Shown piece after piece: positions 16,917 through 27,768 of a stretch of DNA of 64,000 bases. The DNA is taken from NCBI GenBank assembly GCA_910584875.1, contig CAJUDA010000006.1, forward strand, positions 69,023 to 133,022. The letters run 5' to 3'. Numbering within the stretch: the stretch's first letter is position 1; each line of letters opens with the position of its first letter. This stretch comes from an uncultured Eubacterium sp. (GTDB lineage: Bacteria > Bacillota > Clostridia > Lachnospirales > Lachnospiraceae). The translations under genes were made by a program, and so were the position numbers. The notes under the pieces are model-generated. The model saw only the letters and a program-made list of their open reading frames with translations. It ran no database searches and had not been told where the DNA came from.

Positions 16917-17765
16917 ATGAAAAATATTTTTGCTGGGCTGGAAAGCTTTGGTCTGAAGGGAACAAACAAAGTAGATGTGTTTCAGGAAAAAACAGATGAC
17001 AAATCACAGGAAAAGGGGGAAAACAAGGATCATAAAAAGGAAGTAATGGAAGAAGATCTGCTGTTTGAAAAAAGCTATACCTGTCCCGTCTGTGATAATG
17101 AATTCAAAAGTAAAATGGTACGAACGGGGAAGGTCCGGCTGGCAGGAGCAGATACGGATCTGCGGCCTAAGTATATGGGAGTGGACGCCCTGAAATATGA
17201 TGCCGTACTCTGCCCCAAATGCGGGTATGCTGCTCTGAACCGGTATTTTAATTTTATTATGGCAAGACAGGCGGCGAATATCAAAGAGCAGATTTCCAAG
17301 ACGTTTTCATTTGAAGACAAAGAAGATAAAGTGTACAGCTATGACGATGCGATTATGCGTCATAAGCTGGCGCTGCTCAATACAGTGGTGAAAAATGGGA
17401 AAAACAGTGAGCGCGCCTATACCTGTCTGAAGCTTGCCTGGCTTTACCGTGGAAAGCGTGAGATGCTGCTGCAGCAGGAGGAATATAACAAGGATGAGGT
17501 GATGGAGCTTGCCACCGAGGAGAAGGAACTCCTGACGAATGCTTATGAGGGATTTGAATCTGCATTCAGCAAAGAGGACTTTCCGATGTGCGGTATGGAC
17601 CAGTATACACTCTTGTATCTGCTGGCAGAGCTGGCGAGGCGGATCGGTGATAATGAAGCAGCGGCAAGACATGTATCGAAAGTGCTGGTGGGAAAAAATG
17701 TTCAGAAACGGATTAAGGATAAGGCAGTGGATCTGAAAGAAAAACTGCATGCAGCACATGAATAA
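16917..17765 (+). CDS. DUF2225 domain protein with double CxxC
   Basis: A 282-residue cytoplasmic protein. A charged, low-complexity N-terminus (1-45) is followed by the DUF2225 core: CPVCDNEFKSK (about residue 57) and CPKCGYAAL (about 100), which likely form a metal site. The rest is alpha-helical and repeat-like, similar to TPR. Its function is unknown. ATG 16917 is preferred because GGAAGG at 16902-16907 is 9 bp away, against 3 bp for ATG 16911. It follows glnS by 23 bp and may be co-transcribed. Confidence 0.8.
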   Translation: MKNIFAGLESFGLKGTNKVDVFQEKTDDKSQEKGENKDHKKEVMEEDLLFEKSYTCPVCDNEFKSKMVRTGKVRLAGADTDLRPKYMGVDALKYDAVLCPKCGYAALNRYFNFIMARQAANIKEQISKTFSFEDKEDKVYSYDDAIMRHKLALLNTVVKNGKNSERAYTCLKLAWLYRGKREMLLQQEEYNKDEVMELATEEKELLTNAYEGFESAFSKEDFPMCGMDQYTLLYLLAELARRIGDNEAAARHVSKVLVGKNVQKRIKDKAVDLKEKLHAAHE

Positions 17766-17831
17766 AGCAGGAAATTGCTTATAAACCATATTTGTATTCA
17801 AATATGAGTCATCTTGAAGGAGAGTGGTAAT

Positions 17832-20288
17832 GTGAAAGGAAGTTGGGGGAAATCTATTTTAGTAGTTACACTTGTTGCGGGGCTGACATTTGGGACAGCA
17901 GTCCCTTCTGCTGTTGTGGCTCAGGCGGCACATGGGACGGTTTCGGAGACGATCGGGAAAGACCAGCTTAAGGATACACCTCCCGGTCCGGAAGAATATG
18001 ATGTCAACATGAGTATGCAGCGTGATGCAAAGGACGGCGCATACGATGCCTATTTCCTGAAGGATGATATTCAGACGGTGAAGATCAGTGTGGATGAGAC
18101 CAATCTGAATTATATGTTCCAGAATGCAGCGAAAAAACCTACGGTTATGACAGATCAGGTCACGATCGGAGATCAGTCACTGAAGTATACCGGTCTGAAA
18201 ACAAAAGGGAATTATACACTGGCTGAGACAAATAAATCAGACAGTGACCGTTTTTCATTTACGATTAATTTTGGCAAATACATCAAGAAGAAAAAAGGAT
18301 ATACAGCTACCCAGAATTTTTATGGCTGTAACAAGATCAGTTTTAATAATTTCTTTTTTGACAGAACAATGATGAAGGAGTACTGTGCACTGAAGCTTAT
18401 GACGGAGATGGGTGTGCCTACTCCCCAGTATGGACTGGCAAAGTTGTATATCAATGGTGAATATTATGGTGTGTATTTTATGCTGGAAGCGATGGACGGT
18501 TCAATCCTGGAGCAGTATCTGAAAAAGGATTCCGGAGAGATCAGTGATTATCTTACCAAACCGGAGGGGACAAAACTGCATTATGATGCCGGTCTTGATA
18601 TATATAAAGATGCGGCAGGGAAATTTACGATGGATTCCCTGGCGGCGGCACTTCATAAAGACGAGAAACAAAAAGATTATCTTGTAGAAAAGGATACCCC
18701 GCTGTCCGGACAGAGCGGTTTGTGGGAAGATGACGAAGATACTCTGTAGGACGTGGCAGAGATGCTTCCGACGGTTCTTACCTGGGAAGAGAAGCTGAAT
18801 CTGCTCAGCGAGGGAAAAGATTTTTCGGGAAAGGCGGTCGATGTCAACAGTTCCGGTTATGTTCAGCTGTTGAATCAGATTATGAATGTGGACGAGGCAG
18901 TCCGCTATTTTGCGACACACAGTTTTATCATACAGATGGATAATATGTTTAATAAACAGCAGAATTTTGGCCTGTATGTGGATAAACAGGGGAAAAGTCT
19001 TGTGATACCGTGGGATTATGATCTGGGCTGGGGCTGCTTTTTTACTCCTTATACAGCAGAAGATGTGGCGAACTGGGATGTGGACCGGATGTTTACGCCA
19101 GACCTTGTGAGGGGAAACGCTTCATCCGTGTACCCGGATTATCCACTTTTCCATGTGATTTATCAGAATCAGTCACTGATGGATAAATATCATCAGTATA
19201 TGAAGGATTGTTCCAAAATCACTGCATTGGGTGGGAAGACTTCATCCGGTACGGTATATGGAGCAGGGCGCTTTGCCGCAGCGATGGATCAGATGATGCC
19301 AAAGCTGGAAGCAGCGGCTTCCGAAAAGCTGGCAGATCATGTTTACTATATGGATAGTAACCAGGCAGAGGAAAATTATCGTGAACTGGAACAGCCGTCT
19401 GCATTACGGGTTGGACTTCCGAATCTTTCCAAAGTGATCGCCCGCCGTGCCGTTGGCGTGTATGCACAGCTGGAGGGAATCCGTACGACGGTCACCGGGT
19501 ATGACTGTGATATGTATACGATCGGAAATGCAGCCAATGGCCGGTCATCCACATCGGGTGATCTTGCGATTGTTGATGATAAGACAGGGATTTTTGCGAC
19601 GGCATCCTATCCTCAGGACAGACAGCGTACCGGTCCATCCCTTACCGTTTCAACACTGAAACCGGGGGATCAGGTGTTCCGTACGATAAAGAGTAAGCTT
19701 GGCTGCAAATCGGACAGCAGTATGGCGGTTTATTATATGACGGATACGAAGACACCGGAATCCTCCTACCGCGTTTATGTTCCCGTGGCACAGAGCATGG
19801 CGGCAAAGGATACGAGTCTGTATGTGTATACGGAAAAAGACGGCGCAGTGAAGAAACTGAATACAACAGTGAAGGATAATCTGTACTCAGCGGAGACTTC
19901 TTCTATTCAGTATATTGTAGCGGCATCTGGTGTCCAGATAAAGCAGACGACAGCTGTGTCAGATCAAAAAAATAAAACCGTGAAGAGTACGGTGAAAAAG
20001 CCTGCTCAGGTTAAATCCCTGAGAGCGAAAAATGTAAAAAAGAAAAAGGCAGTACTGACATGGAAAAAAGTATCTGGTGCGAAAGGATACCAGGTCCAGT
20101 ATTCTTTGAAGAAGAAATTCCCGTCAAAAAAGACGAAGAAGAAAACGACTTCCAAAAGGAAATTTACGATTAAAAAGCTGACGAAGAAAAAGACATATTA
20201 TTTCAGAGTCAGGGCGTATAAAAAGGTAAATGGTAAAAAGGTATATGGCAAATGGAGCAAGGCGGCGAAAGTGAAGATCCGCAGGTAA
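17832..20288 (+). pseudogene. Secreted CotH kinase family protein, interrupted by one in-frame amber codon
   Basis: The frame is open for 818 codons except for TAG at 18747-18749 (codon 306). Before it is a signal peptide (1-32) and the N-terminal CotH fold (MTDQVTIGDQSLKYTGLKTKG, NFYGCNKISFNNFF, LYINGEYYGVYFMLEAMD). After it the CotH domain continues without frameshift (NFGLYVDKQGKSLVIPWDYD), and the C-terminus has a lysine-rich fibronectin III module (about 720-818). CotH proteins phosphorylate coat or surface proteins. The likely ancestral codon is CAG or GAG, so one point change explains the break. It could be a young pseudogene, a sequencing error or read-through. GTG 17832 has AAGGAGAG upstream. 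As written it yields 305 aa. Confidence 0.82.
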
Positions 20289-20329
20289 AGGGATATCACG
20301 ACATACAAATTTATAATCGAGGGATTGGT

Positions 20330-22249
20330 ATGAAAAAAGAGAAGAACGTTGCGAAACAGGAACAAAAAAAGGCGAAGCAGGAAGAACGGGCAAGGAAGAA
20401 ACAGGAAAAGCAGCTGAAGGCAAAGCAGCAGAAGGCAGAAAAGCCAAAGAAGGCGGAAAAGCCGAAAAAGACAGAAAAAAGGAAGAAGCCAGATAAACCA
20501 AAACCGCAGAAAATGGTAAAACAGAAAGCGAAAAAGGGAAAGAAGGCGAAAATCTCGATCAGAATGGAGATTTTTGCGATAACTCTGGTCCCGCTGATCC
20601 TGCTTGCTGTCGTTATCACAACCTATACGGTACATTCCATGCGGACAAGTCTTGCCGAGCAGACCATATCCGGACTGAAGGATCTGAGTTATAGTGTGAA
20701 GGGCGCTTATGACACACTTGACCGGGGCAAATATGAAATGAATGGTAACTATCTGCGCAAGGGAGAATATGAGATCACAAAAAACGAATCCATGCTGGAC
20801 AGTTTTGTTGCTGATTCTGATGTGGAGGTTTCCCTTTTCTTTGGCGATACGGTAGCCGCCACTTCTATGACCAGTCACAAAACCGGGGAGAAGATCCGGG
20901 GTGAGAAGGCACCGGCAGAAGTGGTGAAAAAGGTAATCGAAGGGAAGGAAGAATACACAGATAACAATGCCCTGGTGAATGATCTCTACTATTACGCATA
21001 TTATGCGCCGCTGAAGAATCCGGGGGGAGATGTCATCGGTATGATCCTCACGGTAAAACCAGTGGAAAGTACGGATAAGATGATCCAGGAAAATACGATC
21101 GCGATCCTTATTCTGGCTGCTATCCTGTTTGTATTTGCAGCGGTTCTGGTGCTTTTGATCGCCAGCCGTATCGGCAGAGCAGTGAGAAGAGCAGGGCGTC
21201 TGCTGGATGATATCTCCCAGGGTGATCTGACGGTTTCTATTGATAAAAAAATGATGAAGCGAAAAGACGAGCTGGGATTGATGGCAAAAGCGCTGCGGGG
21301 ATTGATGGATGAACTACACAATTTCCTGGCAGATTTGAAAAATTCATCAATCGTATTGTCAGAGGCAGGTCAGGAATTAAATAATTTTGCCGGGAATACG
21401 AAGATCACTGTGAATGAGGTTACGATGGCAGTGGAAGACATCTCACAGGGTGCGCTTACCCAGGTGGAGGACTTTGAAAAAGCGACACAGCAGGTAAATA
21501 ATATGGGTACGACGATTGACCAGATTGTAGAGGAGGTGGGCGTCCTCTATCAGACCTCTGAATCCATGGAGCTGTCAAAAGGAGAAGCGGAGGGGATTAT
21601 CGAAGAGCTTTCTGCTTCCAGTGAGAAGACATATGAAGCGGTTAAGATGATCGAGAACCAGGTAAATCTGACGGATGAATCGGTTAATAAGATACAGGAA
21701 TCCGTGAAACTGATCTCGTCGATCGCAGAAGAGACGAATCTTCTTTCCCTGAATGCCAGTATTGAAGCGGCGCGTGCCGGGGATGCCGGCAAGGGCTTTG
21801 GCGTTGTGGCGACAGAGATCCAGAAACTGGCAGAGGAATCAAACCGTTCGGCGGCTACGATCGGTGAAGTCATCCGCAATCTGGCGGCAGAGTCCCGGAA
21901 TACGGTGGACGCCATGGAGCATATGCACAATATCATCCATGAACAGCAGCAGAAGCTCAGCCAGACGAGAAGGAAATTCCAGGATGTCAGCGATGGTATC
22001 CAGTCCTCCATGACGAAGATTAAAGATATCCGCACCGGATCGTCAGCATGTGATGATGCGAGAGAGAATGTGACGGAGGTGATCCGTAATCTGTCCTCTG
22101 TGACAGAACAGAATGCATCGGCGACGGAACAGACGACAGCGTCGATGGATAATCTGAATACAACGATCAGCGTCCTTGCGGAAAAGGCGGACCAGCTGGA
22201 AACACTGGCAGAGAAAATACGCGAAAATCTTGAGTTTTTCAAACTTTGA
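20330..22249 (+). CDS. Methyl-accepting chemotaxis protein with lysine-rich N-terminal tail
   Basis: A 639-residue chemoreceptor. Residues 1-78 are a cytoplasmic, low-complexity tail rich in Lys, Glu, Gln and Pro (repeats such as [16 protein letters not shown]). TM1 is at about 79-101, followed by a single-Cache-like extracellular domain (about 102-245), TM2 (about 250-275), HAMP, and the methyl-accepting coiled coil. The hairpin tip [19 protein letters not shown] is canonical for CheA/CheW contact. ATG 20330 has GAGGG upstream; the longer frame overlaps the previous gene. The ligand is unknown. No CheR-binding pentapeptide is seen at the C-terminus. Confidence 0.93.
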   Translation: MKKEKNVAKQEQKKAKQEERARKKQEKQLKAKQQKAEKPKKAEKPKKTEKRKKPDKPKPQKMVKQKAKKGKKAKISIRMEIFAITLVPLILLAVVITTYTVHSMRTSLAEQTISGLKDLSYSVKGAYDTLDRGKYEMNGNYLRKGEYEITKNESMLDSFVADSDVEVSLFFGDTVAATSMTSHKTGEKIRGEKAPAEVVKKVIEGKEEYTDNNALVNDLYYYAYYAPLKNPGGDVIGMILTVKPVESTDKMIQENTIAILILAAILFVFAAVLVLLIASRIGRAVRRAGRLLDDISQGDLTVSIDKKMMKRKDELGLMAKALRGLMDELHNFLADLKNSSIVLSEAGQELNNFAGNTKITVNEVTMAVEDISQGALTQVEDFEKATQQVNNMGTTIDQIVEEVGVLYQTSESMELSKGEAEGIIEELSASSEKTYEAVKMIENQVNLTDESVNKIQESVKLISSIAEETNLLSLNASIEAARAGDAGKGFGVVATEIQKLAEESNRSAATIGEVIRNLAAESRNTVDAMEHMHNIIHEQQQKLSQTRRKFQDVSDGIQSSMTKIKDIRTGSSACDDARENVTEVIRNLSSVTEQNASATEQTTASMDNLNTTISVLAEKADQLETLAEKIRENLEFFKL

Positions 22250-22281
22250 TAATCTGACATATGATTTAGGAGGCAACAGGA

Positions 22282-24921
22282 ATGAAACCCTATGGATTAA
22301 ACGAATTGCGAAAGATGTACCTGGACTTTTTTGAGAGCAAGGATCATTTGGTAATGCCAAGTTTTTCCCTTGTTCCGCAGAATGACAAGAGTCTTCTGCT
22401 GATCAATGCCGGTATGGCACCGTTGAAACCATATTTTACAGGACAGGAGATTCCACCGAAGAAGCGGGTTACCACCTGTCAGAAGTGTATCCGTACCGGA
22501 GACATAGAAAATGTAGGGAAGACGGCGAGGCATGGTACATTTTTTGAGATGCTGGGGAATTTTTCTTTTGGGGATTATTTTAAACGGGAGGCGATCGCCT
22601 GGTCATGGGAATTTTTGACGAAGGTGATGGAAATCCCGGAGGACCGGTTATACCCATCGGTATACAAAGAAGATGAGGAAGCATTTGAGATCTGGGAAAA
22701 AGAAATCGGGATCGCGCCGGAGAGGATCTTCCGTTTTGGCAAGGAAGATAATTTCTGGGAGCATGGCGCTGGTCCCTGCGGACCGTGTTCCGAAATCTAC
22801 TATGACCGCGGGGAGAAGTACGGCTGTGGCAGACCAGACTGTACGGTCGGCTGCGAGTGTGACCGCTATGTAGAGATCTGGAACAATGTATTTACCCAGT
22901 TTGACAATGACGGAAATGGCAATTATACAGAGCTGGAACAGAAAAACATTGATACTGGTATGGGCCTGGAGCGTCTTGCTGTGGCAATGCAGGATGTGGA
23001 ATCGATCTTTGATGTGGATACGATCAAAGCGATCCGGGAGAAGGTATGTGAATTTGCCGGCGCTGTCTATGGAGAAGAATATAAAAAGGACGTGTCGATC
23101 CGTGTGATCACAGACCATATCCGTTCAGTGACATTTATGGTATCGGACGGCATTACGCCCTCCAATGAGGGAAGGGGATATGTGCTGCGGCGCCTGCTGC
23201 GCCGTGCTGCACGCCATGGCAGACTGCTGGGGATCAAAGGGGAATTTCTGGCGGCACTCAGTAAAAAGGTGATCGAGGAATCCTACACCGGTTATCCGGA
23301 ACTGGCAGACCGTGAAAGCTATATTCTTAAACTGATCACGGTGGAAGAACAGAATTTTAACAAGACCATCGACCAGGGACTTTCCATATTGGGCGATATG
23401 ATGAAAGAACTGGAGAAGAGCGGCAGCAAGGTACTGTCGGGAGAGGATACATTCCGTCTCTATGATACCTATGGATTTCCTATGGACCTGACGATCGAGA
23501 TCCTTGATGAAAAAGGATTTTCTGTCGATGAAGACGGTTTTCATAAGGCGATGGAAAACCAGAGAAGGACGGCTCGTGAGGCGAGGGAGACGACGAATTA
23601 TATGGGGGCGGATGTGACCGTATACCAGTCCATAGACGCTTCGATAGAGAGTAAATTCGTCGGTTATGATAGATTGTCCCATACATCGAAGATCACGGTT
23701 CTGACTACCAGCGATGCGATCGTGGATGAACTGGTGGCAGGACAGGAGGGTACGATCCTCGTGGAAGAGACTCCGATGTATGCCACAATGGGCGGTCAGG
23801 CTGCGGATACAGGTGTGATCACCACGGCGGGCGGACGTTTTGTCGTGGAGGATGTTGTGAAACTGCAGGGAACGAAGATCGGTCATGTGGGCAGGATGGA
23901 AGAAGGAATTATCCAGAAGGGTGAGACGGCGACGCTTACAGTTGATGAGAGCCGGAGGAATCTCACCGCAAATAACCACAGCGCGACTCATCTGATGCAG
24001 AAAGCACTGCGTCTTGTGCTGGGAGACCATGTGGAGCAGAAGGGATCTCTTGTGGACCAGGACAAGCTGCGGTTTGACTTCACACACTTTTCTCCGATGA
24101 CGCCGGAGGAGATCGAAAAGGTGGAGGAGATCGTCAACCGGGAGATTCAGGCGGGGCTGCCGGTCGTGACAAAGGAAATGTCAATCGAAGAGGCGAAGAA
24201 GACAGGCGCTATGGCGCTTTTTGGAGAAAAATATGGAGAGATCGTCCGTGTAGTACAGATGGGGGATTTCAGTTCCGAATTATGCGGTGGTACCCATGTT
24301 GCCAATACACAGAATATTTCTGCGTTCCGTATTGTGTCAGAAGGTGGTGTGGCTGCTGGCGTGCGGCGTATTGAAGCGCTGACCGGGGCAGGGCTTATGG
24401 AGCACTATCATGAGATGGAGAAGAGTTTTCAGAAGACGGCACGCCTGTTGAAAGCAGTGCCGGAGGAAGTCCCGGCAAAGGTCCGGTCTCTTCAGGAAGA
24501 ACTGAAGGCGCTGCAGAAAGAAAATGATAAGCTCAAGGCAAAGATCGCAAAGGAGGCAGCCGGCGATGTGACCAGTGAGGCCGAAGAAGTAAATGGAATC
24601 CGCATACTGGCGAAACAGCTGACAGACATTGACATGAATGGCATGCGTGATCTTGGCGACGAGACGAAGAATAAGCTGGGAGAGGCTTTTATCGTTTTTG
24701 CCTGTGAGAACGGCGGCAAAGTGAATCTGCTTGCCATGGCGACACAGGGTGCGATGGATCAGGGAGCTCATGCCGGGAACCTGATCAAAGAAGTGGCAGC
24801 TGTTGTCGGCGGCGGTGGCGGCGGCAGACCGAATATGGCACAGGCGGGCGGCAAAAATCCGCAGGCGATCCCGGAAGCGCTGGTAAAGGCAGTGGAAGTT
24901 ATGAAAGCCCAGCTGGCATAG
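22282..24921 (+). CDS. alaS: Alanyl-tRNA synthetase
   Basis: An 879-residue class II synthetase of normal length. The catalytic core (1-about 240), tRNA-binding helices, editing domain and oligomerisation domain are present. The editing-site metal ligands are seen in NNHSATHLMQKAL (HxxxH) and CGGTHV. The C-terminal segment has the glycine-rich GGGGGGRPNMAQAGG element. AGGAGG lies 8 bp before ATG 22282. It sits 32 bp after the chemoreceptor gene; no own promoter is obvious. Confidence 0.98.
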   Translation: MKPYGLNELRKMYLDFFESKDHLVMPSFSLVPQNDKSLLLINAGMAPLKPYFTGQEIPPKKRVTTCQKCIRTGDIENVGKTARHGTFFEMLGNFSFGDYFKREAIAWSWEFLTKVMEIPEDRLYPSVYKEDEEAFEIWEKEIGIAPERIFRFGKEDNFWEHGAGPCGPCSEIYYDRGEKYGCGRPDCTVGCECDRYVEIWNNVFTQFDNDGNGNYTELEQKNIDTGMGLERLAVAMQDVESIFDVDTIKAIREKVCEFAGAVYGEEYKKDVSIRVITDHIRSVTFMVSDGITPSNEGRGYVLRRLLRRAARHGRLLGIKGEFLAALSKKVIEESYTGYPELADRESYILKLITVEEQNFNKTIDQGLSILGDMMKELEKSGSKVLSGEDTFRLYDTYGFPMDLTIEILDEKGFSVDEDGFHKAMENQRRTAREARETTNYMGADVTVYQSIDASIESKFVGYDRLSHTSKITVLTTSDAIVDELVAGQEGTILVEETPMYATMGGQAADTGVITTAGGRFVVEDVVKLQGTKIGHVGRMEEGIIQKGETATLTVDESRRNLTANNHSATHLMQKALRLVLGDHVEQKGSLVDQDKLRFDFTHFSPMTPEEIEKVEEIVNREIQAGLPVVTKEMSIEEAKKTGAMALFGEKYGEIVRVVQMGDFSSELCGGTHVANTQNISAFRIVSEGGVAAGVRRIEALTGAGLMEHYHEMEKSFQKTARLLKAVPEEVPAKVRSLQEELKALQKENDKLKAKIAKEAAGDVTSEAEEVNGIRILAKQLTDIDMNGMRDLGDETKNKLGEAFIVFACENGGKVNLLAMATQGAMDQGAHAGNLIKEVAAVVGGGGGGRPNMAQAGGKNPQAIPEALVKAVEVMKAQLA

Positions 24922-24941
24922 TCTGGCTCCGTCAGACCGGA

Positions 24942-26042
24942 TCAGAATAGATGAGACAGGAATCCGCACAGGAAGTCTTCGGACAGTGCGGGTTCTTTTT
25001 CGTCTATGAAAAGAAACGATGTGCGGTCTTTTCTCTCTTTTTTAAACAGAGGCAGGGATTCCGGCACAAATTTTCCGGGCAGAGGCAGAAACAGCCCGGA
25101 TTTTTTTATATAGCAACTGGCGGCAGTGGCTTTCTGACGGTGAGACGGATCGACGTAGATACCGACGCTTTTGTGGACTGCCATATCTTCCTCCGGCAGA
25201 TAATAGTAGTTTTTGTAATCCTTATAAAAATGGTACAGTGTTCCTTTATAAAGTGGAATGGAAATTTCCATCCGGTCTGTGTCAAAGGCATAGTGGATGT
25301 GATCCTGTTCTGTATGTAAGGAGACAGGAAAACATCCTGTGATCGTGTCCGAGAGGATCAGTACCGGTTTTTCCGGATATTGTCGTTCTATAAGACAGGC
25401 AGGTTTTTTTGGCTTATACGAGGTATATGTCAGAAGCTGACTGCACAGGACGGTGCCGTACAGATCATCATGATTATGGAGAAGGAGCTGGTTTCTGCGC
25501 TTTTCCATAAGACTGTCCCGAAAAAATTTCTTCTGCATATATTCAGTATAGAGCTGGATACAGTCTTTTCCTGTATATTGATCGGATCTCTTAAATCCAA
25601 GAAAGCGTTCCATTGTTGTCAGTTTCATATTTTCCGTGCCAAACCATTTTCTTTTTTTCCCTGCCAGGCGGTACAGATCCATGCTTTCTTTCCCGGAAAA
25701 GGGGGAACGCATGCCATGGGACAGATATTTCTTTTCGAGATAGGGGATATCAAAGGTGTTTCCGTTGTAATGGACAAAGACAGAGAATTTTTCTGCAAAA
25801 CCGGCAAAAGAGATAAGGATCTCTTTCTCGCTGATATAATCGTCGGCAAACCACTGCCTGAGAGAAAGTGTTTCTCCGGTGAACCAGGCGGCTCCGATCA
25901 GATAGAGGGAAGAGACCTGCGGTGACAGGCCAGTGGTTTCGATATCAAAGAAGCATATGTCCCCGGCGGGGAAAGGAAGAGCCTGCTGGCAGTTTTTCAG
26001 TGTGTCAGGCGCCATCGCTATCTTTTGTTCGATCTGTTCCAT
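24942..26042 (-). CDS. YprB-like ribonuclease H-fold exonuclease
   Basis: A 366-residue protein of the YprB/RNase_H_2 (DnaQ-like) family. Motif I is FFDIETTGLS (residues about 30-40), motif II NGNTFDIPYLEKKY (about 117-130), and the third acidic cluster is HNHDDLYGT (about 203). This DEDD set marks a metal-dependent 3'-5' exonuclease, probably on DNA or RNA. In Bacillus yprB is next to the helicase gene yprA; here no helicase is adjacent. GGGAGG lies 8 bp before the start. Divergent from cls and convergent with alaS, 20 bp apart. Confidence 0.85.
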   Translation of the reverse strand: MEQIEQKIAMAPDTLKNCQQALPFPAGDICFFDIETTGLSPQVSSLYLIGAAWFTGETLSLRQWFADDYISEKEILISFAGFAEKFSVFVHYNGNTFDIPYLEKKYLSHGMRSPFSGKESMDLYRLAGKKRKWFGTENMKLTTMERFLGFKRSDQYTGKDCIQLYTEYMQKKFFRDSLMEKRRNQLLLHNHDDLYGTVLCSQLLTYTSYKPKKPACLIERQYPEKPVLILSDTITGCFPVSLHTEQDHIHYAFDTDRMEISIPLYKGTLYHFYKDYKNYYYLPEEDMAVHKSVGIYVDPSHRQKATAASCYIKKSGLFLPLPGKFVPESLPLFKKERKDRTSFLFIDEKEPALSEDFLCGFLSHLF

Positions 26043-26109
26043 CTGTATCGCCTCCCGGATGATTTCATATCATCATTGTATTATAAATTCTCTTTATCAG
26101 CAACAATAT

Positions 26110-26138
26110 TTGAAAAAATCAAAACCTTGTGGTATGAT
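26110..26138 (+). promoter_or_regulatory. Promoter of cls-ruvAB
   Basis: TTGAAA at 26110-26115, exactly 17 bp spacer, TATGAT at 26133-26138. Confidence 0.75.
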
Positions 26139-26169
26139 TAGTTGAAACAATAGAAAAAGGGTGACGGCA

Positions 26170-27759
26170 ATGAGAATTGACATACAGGAAAAATTAAGAG
26201 AATTAAAGCATTTACGGGGCTTAAAAGGTAGGGTTCAGAACAGTCTGAGCGGTTTTCTGCGTGCCTGTGTCGTCGCCCTGCTCGTGGCGTTTCAGTTTGC
26301 CGTGATATTGATCCTGCCGTTCTTTCTTCGTCAGTTTTCTTCTACTTTTTATGTACTTCTGGAAATCGCCGGCGTGCTTGCCATCGTGACACTGACAAAC
26401 AACAGCCGCAGTATGACATATAAATTTGCGTGGCTCTGTATCATTGTCGTGCTCCCGATATCCGGATATATTATGTTTGCCCTGTGGGGGAAAGTGGGAA
26501 AGAGAAATAAACTGAATCAGATCATTAAACACCAGATCCGGGAAGTGGATACCCATCTTAAAGAGGACGTCAGTGTATCCCGGGAATTTGTATCCAGACA
26601 TCCGGTCAGTTCCCGTATGTCCCGGTATATGCAGGCAGAGGGATCTCCGATCTATAAAAATAATCAGGCCAGGTATTATCCCTTTGGTGAAGATGCTTTT
26701 GAAGATCTGTTTGTCGATCTGGAGCAGGCGAAAAAATTTATCTTTATTGAATTTTTTATCGTGGCAGAGGGAGCTTTGTGGGATAAGATGCATCCCATTC
26801 TGAAGCGCAAGGTAGAAGAGGGAGTAGAGGTTAAATTTCTCTATGATGATTTTGGCGCATTGCTGCGGACCGGGAAGGATTTCGCAGCGAATCTGCGAAG
26901 AGAGGGGATCCAGGTTGAAGTATTCAATCCAATCCACCGGTATGTCAGCAAATTATTTATGAATTTCCGGGATCATCAGAAGATTGTGGTGATCGATGGA
27001 AACATTGCTTATACCGGGGGCTTTAATCTGGCAGATGAATATGCCAATCTGGTAGAACGTTTTGGCATCTGGAAAGATGCCGGGATCCGGCTTACCGGAG
27101 ATGCCGTATGGGGGATGACGATTACTTTTCTTGAGCTGTGGACAGTCTGTGCCTGGGAGGATGAGATAAAATATGACAAATACCGTCCGGGACTCCCGTT
27201 TCCGGCAAGTGATATGTACTGTCATGTACTGCGGGATGGTCCGGCACTGGACGCCCGTTCCCTGGTAGGGAACATATATAAACAGATGATCCAGTATTCC
27301 GGGGCAAAGCTGTATGTTATGACGCCGTATCTGATCCTGGAAGAGTTTATGGTGGATACATTTCTGGAGGCAGTACGCCGGGGTGTGGACGTGCGCATCA
27401 TCACGCCCTATATCCCGGATAAGAAATATATCAAGTGGATGACAGAATACCATTACGGCATTCTGTTGAAAAATGGTATCCGGATTTATGAATATCTGCC
27501 GGGATTTATCCATTCAAAGGTTGTGATGAATGAGCACTGTGCCGTAGTAGGTACGATCAATATGGATTACCGCAGCTTTTATCTCCACTATGAAAACGGT
27601 GTATGGGTATATGATGAGGAATTTCTGAAGAAGGTGGAGAGAGATTTTGTGCAGACCTTTGAAGAGAGCAGGGAGATCACCTATGAGGAATGGAAAGACC
27701 GCCCGCTGAAACGCAGGATGATACAGCAGATTCTGCATGTTTTTGATACACTGGTATAG
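26170..27759 (+). CDS. cls: Cardiolipin synthase
   Basis: A 529-residue phospholipase D family enzyme that joins two phosphatidylglycerols into cardiolipin at the membrane. There are two membrane helices at about 35-60 and 65-100, then two HKD motifs: HQKIVVIDGNIAYTGG near residue 269 and HSKVVMNEHCAVVGTINMD near 448. ATG 26170 is chosen with AAAGGGTG upstream; the in-frame GTG at 26161 is part of the ribosome site. ruvA follows 9 bp later. Confidence 0.95.
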   Translation: MRIDIQEKLRELKHLRGLKGRVQNSLSGFLRACVVALLVAFQFAVILILPFFLRQFSSTFYVLLEIAGVLAIVTLTNNSRSMTYKFAWLCIIVVLPISGYIMFALWGKVGKRNKLNQIIKHQIREVDTHLKEDVSVSREFVSRHPVSSRMSRYMQAEGSPIYKNNQARYYPFGEDAFEDLFVDLEQAKKFIFIEFFIVAEGALWDKMHPILKRKVEEGVEVKFLYDDFGALLRTGKDFAANLRREGIQVEVFNPIHRYVSKLFMNFRDHQKIVVIDGNIAYTGGFNLADEYANLVERFGIWKDAGIRLTGDAVWGMTITFLELWTVCAWEDEIKYDKYRPGLPFPASDMYCHVLRDGPALDARSLVGNIYKQMIQYSGAKLYVMTPYLILEEFMVDTFLEAVRRGVDVRIITPYIPDKKYIKWMTEYHYGILLKNGIRIYEYLPGFIHSKVVMNEHCAVVGTINMDYRSFYLHYENGVWVYDEEFLKKVERDFVQTFEESREITYEEWKDRPLKRRMIQQILHVFDTLV

Positions 27760-27768
27760 GAGGAATTT

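Noticed and set aside
20198..20878. 226-codon minus-strand frame rich in Leu and Phe
   Set aside because: It is the complement of the lysine-rich tail of the chemoreceptor; composition explains the apparent membrane protein.
23125..24087. 320-codon open frame on the minus strand opposite alaS
   Set aside because: No ribosome site, no domain, and it mirrors a strongly conserved gene; a shadow frame.
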